NCBI GenBank assembly: GCA_026398675.1
Contig: JAPLSK010000396.1
Location: 1 to 5,184 of the forward strand
Direction: 5' to 3'
Length of the DNA: 5,184 nt
From: a bacterium
GTDB lineage: Bacteria; RBG-13-66-14
Both the position numbers and the translations under genes were made by a program. This document shows, piece by piece, positions 1 to 4,917 of the stretch. Every line of letters begins with the position of its first letter. Positions within the stretch are counted from its first letter, which is position 1. The notes below the pieces were generated by a model. That model did no database searches and was not told the origin of the DNA. It was given only the letters and a program-made list of their open reading frames with translations.

Positions 1-323
1 GAAATGGTGATTATCCCGCGACCGGAACCGAGGAGCGCCTTCGCCTTCGAGGCGATGACACTCGGAGCGCGCCGGGCGGCGACGATTTGCCGGTCCAGTT
101 CCTCTACGGGGTTCGGGGAATTGATGAGGGCCAGGGCGAGATTCATGAGCGGAGCCATGTCCCGCCGACCGCACAGGAGTGCCTCCCCGAGCGCGGGCAG
201 AAGCTCGGGAGGAACACGCCGCGCCAGCCCCAGAGCCCGCGCGTGGAGCTCCGCCGCCCCGTGTGCAGTGTCCGTGGCGATTCCGTCGAGCTCCCGCTTC
301 GCGTTCTCCGGCAACCGATTCAT
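1..323 (-). CDS. eIF-2B alpha/beta/delta-like protein, N-terminal part (cut by window edge)
   Basis: The open frame starts at ATG 323 and runs off the left edge, giving about 107 residues (MNRLPENAKRELDGIATDTA...) without a stop. The visible part is a helical N-terminal region: a leucine- and alanine-rich stretch, then CGRRDMAPLMNLALAL near residues 54-69, and ending in ASKAKALLGSGRGIITIS. This pattern, a helical bundle followed by a short strand that begins the Rossmann-like domain, resembles the family containing eIF-2B alpha/beta/delta subunits, methylthioribose-1-phosphate isomerase and archaeal ribose-1,5-bisphosphate isomerase. Bacterial members are usually sugar-phosphate isomerases or uncharacterised. 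The catalytic C-terminal half is outside the window, so the reaction cannot be named. The start lies 4 nt after the MATE stop codon, so the two genes are probably co-transcribed and translationally coupled. The upstream Shine-Dalgarno is only a G-rich run. The family call is by pattern recognition, not by a search. Confidence 0.6.
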   Translation of the reverse strand, partial: MNRLPENAKRELDGIATDTAHGAAELHARALGLARRVPPELLPALGEALLCGRRDMAPLMNLALALINSPNPVEELDRQIVAARRAPSVIASKAKALLGSGRGIITI

Positions 324-327
324 GGCG

Positions 328-1689
328 CTAACCGCCCCCCGCCTCACGCCGAAGCGCCCGCCACCGGTTGAAAAGCACGAGAAGGCTGACCCCGCCGGCC
401 ACCAGGCCGCCAGCCATCATCCCGGCCCAGGCGCCGGTCATGCCACCCAATAGCAACCCCAGCGCGAGACCGCCCGGTTCCAATATGAGCCGTTGGCCGA
501 TGGTGGGAAGCATGGCGTAGAGCCCCCGGCCCATGGCGTTGAAGTAGCCGTTGACCAGGATGATGAGGGCCGCCGCGGGCTGGGCGACGACCAGCCAGCG
601 CATCATCAACGCTCCGGCGCGGGTCACCTCCGGGGAGTCGGAGAAGAGGGAGACGAAGAAGGGGGCGAAGAACCAGATGAGCACGGTCAACCCGCCGGTG
701 ATCAGGGTGGTCACCCAGACCGAGGCCATCGAGGTGTGCCTCGCCCGGTCCGGCAATCCGGCGCCGTGGCACTGGCCGATCATCACCATCGTCCCGGATC
801 CGAAACCGATGGCGGGCAGTTGGATCAGGCCGAACAGGCGCTGCACCACCCCGTAAGCAGCCACCACCGCCACCCCCAGGGGGGTGATGAGGTAGAGGAC
901 CACCTGAATGGCCACGGGCATGATGCCCCGCTGGATGAAACCCGGCACCGCCAGCCGCCACAGACGGCTGTAGGCCTCGGGGTCCCACCGCAGGGCTTTG
1001 GGGTTGAAATGAATGGGACCCTTGCGCCGGAAGAGGTGGAGGGAGAATGCGCCCATCCCGATCACCCGGCTGAGCACGGTGGCCAGCGCCGCCCCGTAGA
1101 CGCCCAGACGGGGGAAGGGGCCCAGACCGAAGATGAACAGCGGGTCCAGCACCGCGTTGCAAATTACGGCGAGCAACAGGTTCCAGAATGGGAACCGGGT
1201 GTCCCCTCCGCCCCGGTAGAGACCGCCCATCATCATCTGGCCCAGAATGGCGCCCGCCCCCCAGTAAAGGGTACAGGCGTAATCGTTGGCCATTTCCACG
1301 ACGGCGGGATCCGCCCCGGTGGACTCGAGGAGCGGCCGGGCCAAGATGAGCCCCAGCGGCATCATGAGCGCCGTCAGGCCGAGCCAGGCGAAGGCGGCGT
1401 AGAGCGCGACACGCTCCGTGTGCTCCTTGTCCCCGGCGCCGAAGTACCGGGCCAGGACGGCGCTGATGGCGTCGCTCGTCCCGGCGCCGATGCTGATGAT
1501 CAAAAAATGCAGCGGGAAGCAGAGCGCCACCGCGGCCAGGGCCTCTTTGCCCAGCAGGCCGACGTAGATGAGGTCCACGACCCCCAGGGCCGAATTCAAC
1601 AGCATCGCCCCGGCCAGGGGAAACGAGAGGTTGACCAGGGTGGAGGTCACCGGTCCGTTGAGCAGGTCCGGCAGCGGTCGTTTGGCCAT
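328..1689 (-). CDS. MATE family efflux transporter
   Basis: Starting at ATG 1689 this is a 453-residue integral membrane protein, the usual MATE length, with about twelve hydrophobic segments. The family signature is clear in the first half: LYRGGGDTRFPFWN (residues 157-170), then NAVLDPLFIFGLGP (178-191) and LGVYGAALATVLSR (195-208). A weaker echo, NGYFNAMGRG (380-389), occurs in the second half, as expected from the two-fold symmetry of these transporters. MATE proteins export cationic drugs, metabolites or other organic compounds in exchange for Na+ or H+; the substrate cannot be read from the sequence. The frame stays open upstream to a TTG at 1743, but those 18 codons lie in the repeat cluster and encode a low-complexity peptide (SGPLSYPLPRH), so ATG 1689 is preferred. 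No strong Shine-Dalgarno precedes it. The TAG stop is 4 nt before the next gene. Confidence 0.93.
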   Translation of the reverse strand: MAKRPLPDLLNGPVTSTLVNLSFPLAGAMLLNSALGVVDLIYVGLLGKEALAAVALCFPLHFLIISIGAGTSDAISAVLARYFGAGDKEHTERVALYAAFAWLGLTALMMPLGLILARPLLESTGADPAVVEMANDYACTLYWGAGAILGQMMMGGLYRGGGDTRFPFWNLLLAVICNAVLDPLFIFGLGPFPRLGVYGAALATVLSRVIGMGAFSLHLFRRKGPIHFNPKALRWDPEAYSRLWRLAVPGFIQRGIMPVAIQVVLYLITPLGVAVVAAYGVVQRLFGLIQLPAIGFGSGTMVMIGQCHGAGLPDRARHTSMASVWVTTLITGGLTVLIWFFAPFFVSLFSDSPEVTRAGALMMRWLVVAQPAAALIILVNGYFNAMGRGLYAMLPTIGQRLILEPGGLALGLLLGGMTGAWAGMMAGGLVAGGVSLLVLFNRWRALRREAGGG

Positions 1690-1714
1690 CGGTTGCCACG
1701 ATTTTTGATGGCGA

Positions 1715-1816
1715 GGCAAGGGGTAAGACAAGGGGCCTGACAAGGGGTTTTGCCGGGGGCATAGCTCGCTTCGCTCGGTTAAACCCCTTGTTCCACCCCT
1801 TGTTCCACCTCTTGTC
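1715..1816. repeat. Inverted repeat element, one 30-bp unit, with tandemly expanded 12-bp arms
   Basis: A 30-bp core (1751-1780, beginning TGCCGGGGGCATAGCTCGCT) is flanked by inverted arms of three 12-bp tandem units each. The left units are GGCAAGGGGTAA (1715), GACAAGGGGCCT (1727) and GACAAGGGGTTT (1739). The right units are AAACCCCTTGTT (1781), CCACCCCTTGTT (1793) and CCACCTCTTGTC (1805). The innermost pair, ACAAGGGGTTT and AAACCCCTTGT (1740-1750 and 1781-1791), is a perfect inverted repeat. The outer units are imperfect, as expected if older or less constrained. The reverse complement of the core matches the first core unit of the element at 3862-3943 at 28 of 30 positions by eye. No transposase is encoded nearby, so this would be a non-autonomous or structural repeat. 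Confidence 0.9.
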
Positions 1817-1829
1817 TATTTCCCCCAAG

Positions 1830-1851
1830 ACAAGGGGTTTAAACCCCTTGT
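1830..1851. repeat. Perfect 22-bp palindrome: repeat element with no core unit
   Basis: The arm ACAAGGGGTTT (1830-1840) is followed immediately by its reverse complement AAACCCCTTGT (1841-1851). These are the same 11-bp arms that bracket the 30-bp core at 1740-1791 and the double core at 3862-3943, so this is the zero-core form of the same element. Its left half can also pair with the CTTGTC of the neighbouring 12-bp unit (CTTGTCT at 1811-1817 with AGACAAG at 1827-1833... on the same strand), giving alternative hairpins. It ends 3 nt from the T-tract of the distal accB terminator. Confidence 0.88.
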
Positions 1852-1854
1852 TTA

Positions 1855-1894
1855 GAAAAACGGGGTCGCCTCCCCGGTCGAGAGCCGCGACCCC
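1855..1894 (-). terminator. Distal intrinsic terminator of accB
   Basis: On the minus strand GGGGTCGC (1894-1887) pairs with GCGACCCC (1869-1862) across a 17-nt loop that contains a further possible CTC/GAG pairing. It is followed by C or G and then a run of five T (complement of 1856-1860). It lies about 20 nt beyond the accB stop and backs up the terminator at 1901-1925. The n=0 repeat palindrome begins just beyond it. Confidence 0.75.
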
Positions 1895-1900
1895 TGGGGT

Positions 1901-1925
1901 AAAAAGCCGGGGTCTAACCCGGCTT
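1901..1925 (-). terminator. Proximal intrinsic terminator overlapping the accB stop codon
   Basis: On the minus strand AAGCCGGG (1925-1918) pairs perfectly with CCCGGCTT (1911-1904), and three further T residues follow (complement of 1901-1903). The 6-nt loop contains the TAG stop codon of accB (1916-1914), so the 5' stem arm encodes the last two accB residues, Pro and Gly, plus part of the preceding Lys codon. A second hairpin with a T-tract follows at 1855-1894. Confidence 0.8.
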
Positions 1926-2378
1926 GACGGCGAACATCTTCTGCCCGTATTCCACCGGCTGGGCGTTCTCCACCATCACCCTGACGATGGTGCCGGCGTA
2001 ATCGCACTCGATCTCGTTCATCACCTTCATCGCCTCGACGATGCAGACGATGCTCCCCTTGCCGACGTGATCACCCACCTTGACGTAGGGCGGCGATTCC
2101 GGACTGGGGGCGGTGTAGAAGGTGCCGACCAGGGGGGCGACGACGTACAGGAAATCCTCTCCGCTCTCGGAAACGGGGGTCGGCGCGGTCGGCGCTGGGG
2201 TTTCCGGTTCTTGGGCGGCGACCGACGGCGCGGCAACCGGGACGGCGACGGGCGCGGCGGCTAGCTCCTTCTTCAGCTCGAGCTCTTCGAAACCGTCATC
2301 GGCGCCCTTGATGACGAGCCCGGTCAGGCCGCCCTCGTTAAAAAGGTCGATGATTTTCCTGAGCTTTTCCAGATCCAT
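1914..2378 (-). CDS. accB: Biotin carboxyl carrier protein of acetyl-CoA carboxylase
   Basis: This 154-residue protein carries the biotin that shuttles carboxyl groups between biotin carboxylase (AccC) and carboxyltransferase (AccA/AccD) in the first step of fatty acid synthesis. The N-terminal part (1-40, MDLEKLRKIIDLFNEGGLTG...) matches AccB. A flexible Ala/Pro/Val-rich linker covers about 40-72. The biotinyl domain (about 76-154) has the APLVGTFYTAPSPE strand, the protruding-thumb region typical of AccB, and VEAMKVMNEIE with the biotin-acceptor Lys118. Length is close to E. coli AccB (156 aa). ATG 2378 is chosen because the family N-terminus begins there and GGGAG lies 5 nt upstream; the 14 upstream in-frame codons are unsupported. 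It follows the efp and secreted-protein genes after an 85-nt gap and is closed by two terminators. The usual partner accC is not next to it and must lie elsewhere. Confidence 0.96.
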   Translation of the reverse strand: MDLEKLRKIIDLFNEGGLTGLVIKGADDGFEELELKKELAAAPVAVPVAAPSVAAQEPETPAPTAPTPVSESGEDFLYVVAPLVGTFYTAPSPESPPYVKVGDHVGKGSIVCIVEAMKVMNEIECDYAGTIVRVMVENAQPVEYGQKMFAVKPG

Positions 2379-2411
2379 CGGCTCTCCCTCTCGCCTCACC
2401 CCGCGCGGGTG

Positions 2412-2441
2412 ATTATACAAAAATGGGGCGCACCGTTGGAA
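2412..2441 (-). promoter_or_regulatory. Possible internal promoter for accB
   Basis: On the minus strand a perfect -10 hexamer TATAAT (2417-2412) is preceded after 18 nt by TTCCAA (2441-2436), a 3-of-6 match to TTGACA. Transcription would start near 2405, giving a leader of about 27 nt before accB. It lies in the 85-nt gap between the secreted-protein gene and accB. This could let accB be expressed independently of efp. The weak -35 keeps the call tentative. Confidence 0.45.
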
Positions 2442-2463
2442 GGCGGCCGCACGACGCGGCGTG

Positions 2464-3132
2464 TCAGAACTGGGCCTTGATCCAGCCGAAAGAGGTCTCG
2501 ATCACCGACGCCCCGCCGTCGGTCTGGACGAAGCCGTCCACCAGCGGACCGGCGTCACCGGAGGAGAAACCGAAGGCCGGGACACCCGCCGGGGCGATGT
2601 AGGTTTCCTCGCTGTAGAGGAAGACCGAGTCGCCGTCGAAGCACACCTCGAACTCCACCGGCCCCGAACCGGACGCGGACAGGGCGAGGCTGTGCCATCC
2701 GTCCTGGTCGGCCTGGAGGCAGGTGCCGTACAGCACTTCGGGGTTGCCGTTCAGCTCGTACACCAGGTCCATGCAGTAGGTCTCGCCATCGGGGTAGATG
2801 TCCACGTAGTAGAGCTCGCCGCCACGGTCCAGGCCGGCACGCAGGCCGAGCAGTATCTCCCCACCATCCTCTTCGGTGAGCCCGCTGAACTCGCAACCCA
2901 CGGCGTAGTCCTTGCCCTCGAAGGCGCCGACGGCCATGATCAGCGCGTCGTTGTCGGCGTCGGTGGTCGCGGAGCCGCCGCTCACGGTGATCCCCTCACC
3001 GGAAAAATATTCCCAATCAGTGCTGTCACCCAGATCGTAGCCGTCGGGGTAGGAATCGAAGTCGTCCCCAAAGAGCACTCCGCCGTAGGCGGCGAAGGGG
3101 ACCAGGGCCAGAAGGTAAAAGAAAAAACGCAT
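2464..3132 (-). CDS. Secreted jelly-roll-like protein with C-terminal ETSFGWIKAQF motif
   Basis: This 222-residue protein has no function I recognise by name. Residues 1-17 (MRFFFYLLALVPFAAYG) form a signal peptide with likely cleavage near AYG-G. The mature part is acidic and rich in Gly, Asp and aromatic residues. FGDDFDSYPDGYDLGDSTDW (21-40), the strand-like GELYYVDIYPDGETYCM (105-121), DGWHSLALSASG (144-155), EFEVCFDGD (160-168) and GVPAFGFSSGDAGPLVDGF (183-201) together resemble a LamG or concanavalin-like beta sandwich, as in many carbohydrate-binding or surface proteins. Four cysteines (80, 120, 138, 164) could form two disulfides. The last 11 residues match the C-terminus of the secreted protein at 3997-4698. 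ATG 3132 is preferred over the adjacent GTG 3135 because AAAGGAG (3147-3141) is 8 nt away. That site overlaps the final efp codons, and the efp stop is 5 nt upstream, so translation is probably coupled. Confidence 0.8.
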   Translation of the reverse strand: MRFFFYLLALVPFAAYGGVLFGDDFDSYPDGYDLGDSTDWEYFSGEGITVSGGSATTDADNDALIMAVGAFEGKDYAVGCEFSGLTEEDGGEILLGLRAGLDRGGELYYVDIYPDGETYCMDLVYELNGNPEVLYGTCLQADQDGWHSLALSASGSGPVEFEVCFDGDSVFLYSEETYIAPAGVPAFGFSSGDAGPLVDGFVQTDGGASVIETSFGWIKAQF

Positions 3133-3137
3133 CACCG

Positions 3138-3701
3138 CTACTCCTTTACCCGGGTCACGTATGCGCCGGTCCGGGTGTCAATGCGGACTCTGTCCCCCTC
3201 GTTGATAAAGAGGGGCACGGAGACTTGGGTACCGGTTTCCACGATGGCGGGTTTGGTGCCGCCGGTGGCGGTGTCGCCCCTCAGGCCGGGGTCGGTCTTG
3301 ACGACCAGGAGGTCCACCGCCGAGGGGAGTTCCACAGTCAGCGGCCGGCCGTCGTAAAACTGGATGGAGAGCTCCAGCCCCTCGATGAGCCACCGGGTCA
3401 CTTCGCCGAGGGCGTCGGCGTCCAGGCGGAGTTCCTCGTAGGTCTCGGCGTCCATGAAGACGTACAGGTCCCCTTCCCGGTAGGTGAAGGTGACGTCCTT
3501 GTCGTCGAGGGTGATGTCCTGGACTCTCTCACCGCCGCGGAACTTGTGCTCGAAGATGGCGCCCGAAACGAGGTTTTTCAGCTTTGTCCGGACAAAGGCC
3601 GGCCCCTTGCCGGGCTTCACGTGCTGGAACTCGACGATGATGTGGGGTACGTCGTCGAAGAGCATCTTCAGCCCGTTGCGAAAGCTGGCGGTGGTGATCA
3701 A
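3138..3701 (-). CDS. efp: Translation elongation factor P
   Basis: EF-P binds the ribosome between the P and E sites and relieves stalling at consecutive prolines. From TTG 3701 the product is 187 residues, the standard length (E. coli 188), with all three beta-barrel domains. The N-terminal KOW-like domain is MITTASFRNGLKMLFDDVPH onward. The loop VKPGKGPAFVRTKLKN (residues 28-43) presents Lys32 at its tip, equivalent to E. coli Lys34. The C-terminus, VPLFINEGDRVRIDTRTGAYV, is the classical EF-P ending. The frame is open up to 3860, but those 53 codons lack EF-P similarity, and AGGAGG lies 4 nt before the TTG, so TTG is the likely start. The gene heads an operon with a secreted protein and accB. 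An efp-accB neighbourhood is common in bacteria, but the intervening gene is not. The loop has proline right after KPGKG, a variant linked to EF-P working without lysine modification. Confidence 0.97.
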   Translation of the reverse strand: MITTASFRNGLKMLFDDVPHIIVEFQHVKPGKGPAFVRTKLKNLVSGAIFEHKFRGGERVQDITLDDKDVTFTYREGDLYVFMDAETYEELRLDADALGEVTRWLIEGLELSIQFYDGRPLTVELPSAVDLLVVKTDPGLRGDTATGGTKPAIVETGTQVSVPLFINEGDRVRIDTRTGAYVTRVKE

Positions 3702-3861
3702 GGCCCCTCCTATGGGCACCCGATTTCCGAGGGTGGAGGTTACCACACCGCGGCCCCCGGGGCAAGCCGCCCGCGCTATGACACAGAAAAAACAAATTGC
3801 GCCATAATGGCCCGGATGCGTGAAGACGGAAATAAATCCCAAGAAGCGCCAATAGAACAAA
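3702..3861. other. Efp upstream region, no gene recognised
   Basis: This 160-nt stretch separates the efp start from the n=2 repeat. Because a terminator lies further upstream, the efp operon promoter should be here or in the repeat. The AT-richer part at about 3780-3860 is the plausible site, but I find no hexamer pair with good spacing. It also holds an 11-bp palindrome, GCCAT-A-ATGGC (3801-3811), which could be chance. The frame open through it on the minus strand encodes nothing recognisable. Confidence 0.4.
3706..3711 (-). promoter_or_regulatory. Ribosome binding site deciding the TTG start of efp
   Basis: The minus strand reads AGGAGG at 3711-3706, followed by GGCC and then TTG at 3701. 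It is the best Shine-Dalgarno match in the upstream region and places the EF-P N-terminus where the family alignment expects it. No ATG occurs nearby in this frame; an upstream GTG (3719) lies on the wrong side of this site. Confidence 0.75.
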
Positions 3862-3943
3862 ACAAGGGGTTTAACCGAGCGGAGGGAGCTATGCCCCCGG
3901 CAAACCGAACGAAGTGAGCTACGCCTCTAGCGAAACCCCTTGT
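3862..3943. repeat. Inverted repeat element with two tandem 30-bp units
   Basis: ACAAGGGGTTT (3862-3872) and AAACCCCTTGT (3933-3943) are perfect 11-bp inverted arms. The 60 bp between them are two head-to-tail 30-bp units: 3873-3902 begins AACCGAGCGGAGGGAGCTAT and 3903-3932 begins AACCGAACGAAGTGAGCTAC, 22 of 30 identical by eye. The first unit matches the single core at 1751-1780 (reverse complement) at 28 of 30 positions. No target-site duplication is obvious. It sits between the terminator of the upstream secreted-protein gene and the efp operon. Confidence 0.9.
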
Positions 3944-3954
3944 CTTATCCCAAC

Positions 3955-3979
3955 AAAAAGCCGGCCTTCGCCGGCTTTT
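3955..3979 (-). terminator. Intrinsic terminator of the secreted-protein gene, symmetric
   Basis: GCCGGC (3960-3965), a 4-nt CTTC loop, then GCCGGC (3970-3975) form the stem, with AAAAA before and TTTT after, so it can work in both directions. For the minus-strand gene ending at 3997 the T-tract is the complement of 3955-3959. It begins 17 nt after that stop. No plus-strand gene ends here, so the minus direction is the relevant one. Confidence 0.88.
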
Positions 3980-3996
3980 ATAACGCCTGGTATGGG

Positions 3997-4698
3997 TCAG
4001 AATGTAGCCTTAATCTGCCCCCAGGAGGTTTCCTGCACGTCGGCGTAGCCGGCCAGGAAACATGCGGCGTTGGCCATGATCAAGTGGCCGTCTCCGGTCC
4101 ACACATCGGTGATCAAGAAGTTCAATCCGACAACACTCTCCGCAGCATTTACCGCCACTCCGCCGGCATCGCTGTAATGGGCCAGCTCAGCCGCCCCTTC
4201 ACGCATGGTCGTGTTTACGCGCCAGTTGCAGCCGAAAAGCCCCGACACGCCGTTGAAGATGTAGTGATCCGGCTGGTCGATGATTAAATCCTCAGGGCCT
4301 TCGAGCGGGTATCGCATCATCGAGTAGTATGGGCTGTAACCGTCGTCGTACCAACGACCGCCGATGCCGCCATAAGACTTGTGCGCCAACTTCCCGCCTT
4401 CAACGACCACCAAGCCGCCCTGGTCCACGTAATCGGCCAGCCGATCCCCGAAGACCACGGGGTCCAGGTACTCCGGCACGCCCCCGACAACAACTACATC
4501 GTACAGCACAAAAACCCCGAGGGGCGGCGTGCCGCTCACACAGTCGTAGTAATCCAGTTCCCCGAAACGCCCATCGTCTGTAAAGAAGCCTATGACTTCC
4601 TCCCAATCGGCTCTGGGCTCACTCAACATGAAAGCGACGTTGAGTTGGGCCGCAGAGAGGGTAGCCGTCAAGAGGATAAAGAAGAAAATCCTTGGCAT
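3997..4698 (-). CDS. Secreted protein with glutamine-amidotransferase-like fold and C-terminal ETSWGQIKATF motif
   Basis: This 233-residue protein has a signal peptide (residues 1-17, MPRIFFFILLTATLSAA). The mature part opens with LNVAFMLSEP and has an alternating strand-helix pattern: YDVVVVGGVPEYLDP (66-80), then FGDRLADYVDQGGLVVVEGG (83-102), and later GDGHLIMANAACFLAGY (202-218). This resembles class I glutamine-amidotransferase or ThuA-like domains, which are often extracytoplasmic and non-enzymatic. The position where the nucleophile elbow would fall reads EGGK with no cysteine, so amidotransferase activity is unlikely. The last 11 residues match the end of the 2464-3132 protein. ATG 4698 is chosen because AGGAGG (4712-4707) is 8 nt upstream; an in-frame GTG at 4707 overlaps that site. 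A TTGACA promoter lies upstream and a terminator follows, so the gene appears monocistronic. Role unknown; the fold call is tentative. Confidence 0.8.
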   Translation of the reverse strand: MPRIFFFILLTATLSAAQLNVAFMLSEPRADWEEVIGFFTDDGRFGELDYYDCVSGTPPLGVFVLYDVVVVGGVPEYLDPVVFGDRLADYVDQGGLVVVEGGKLAHKSYGGIGGRWYDDGYSPYYSMMRYPLEGPEDLIIDQPDHYIFNGVSGLFGCNWRVNTTMREGAAELAHYSDAGGVAVNAAESVVGLNFLITDVWTGDGHLIMANAACFLAGYADVQETSWGQIKATF

Positions 4699-4748
4699 CT
4701 CAAGCACCTCCTTTAAGGTTACAATGGATGTTTGATCACTCTACATAA

Positions 4749-4777
4749 AATGTACAACACGGTTAAAGGGTTGTCAA
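4749..4777 (-). promoter_or_regulatory. Sigma-70-type promoter for the secreted-protein gene
   Basis: The minus strand has a perfect -35 TTGACA (4777-4772), a 17-nt spacer and TACATT (4754-4749), a 4-of-6 match to TATAAT. Transcription would begin near 4742, leaving a leader of about 44 nt that contains the AAAGGAGG ribosome binding site. The surroundings are more AT-rich than the coding DNA on either side. Confidence 0.75.
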
Positions 4778-4852
4778 GACAGGCGTTGAAAGTAGGGTTA
4801 GGTGTCTATTTTTTCAATCACTTATACTAAGTAAGCTGCGGCGTCAATGAAC

Positions 4853-4881
4853 TCGAAAGACCGCCCGTTGTGTGGTATTAT
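4853..4881 (+). promoter_or_regulatory. Probable promoter for the FmdB-like gene
   Basis: TCGAAA (4853-4858, 4 of 6 to TTGACA) and TATTAT (4876-4881, 5 of 6 to TATAAT) are separated by 17 nt. The predicted start is near 4888, about 30 nt before ATG 4918. It is divergent from the promoter at 4749-4777, and the two -35 boxes are about 75 nt apart. Confidence 0.55.
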
Positions 4882-4917
4882 GCGCATGGGAGAATAATCC
4901 TTCGTCTGGAACCTAAA

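Noticed and set aside
493..1740. A 415-codon plus-strand frame opposite the MATE gene
   Set aside because: The composition (His, Gln, Gly, Asp-rich) is that of an antisense shadow of a hydrophobic GC-rich gene; there is no ribosome binding site or recognisable domain.
344..1828. A 494-codon minus-strand frame overlapping the MATE gene
   Set aside because: It is a shadow frame: Arg/Gly/Pro-rich with no family features, and its N-terminus (NKGWNKGFNRA) is only the translated repeat. The MATE frame has clear transmembrane and signature motifs.
1715..1852. CRISPR array
   Set aside because: The repeats are inverted and 12 or 30 bp long without unique spacers of uniform length, and no cas genes are present.
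2446..2460. GCCGC/GCGGC hairpin just after the secreted-protein stop as a terminator
   Set aside because: The stem is only 5 bp and no T-tract follows directly; transcription probably continues into accB.
2461..3357. A 298-codon plus-strand frame opposite the secreted protein and efp
   Set aside because: It spans two convincing minus-strand genes and their junction, and has no start signal or domain.
3801..3811. GCCAT-A-ATGGC palindrome upstream of efp as an operator
   Set aside because: It is short, single, and not anchored to a recognisable promoter, so chance cannot be excluded.
3702..3860. N-terminal extension of efp by 53 codons
   Set aside because: EF-P families begin where TTG 3701 does, with AGGAGG just upstream. 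The extension encodes a Cys- and aromatic-rich peptide with no EF-P similarity.
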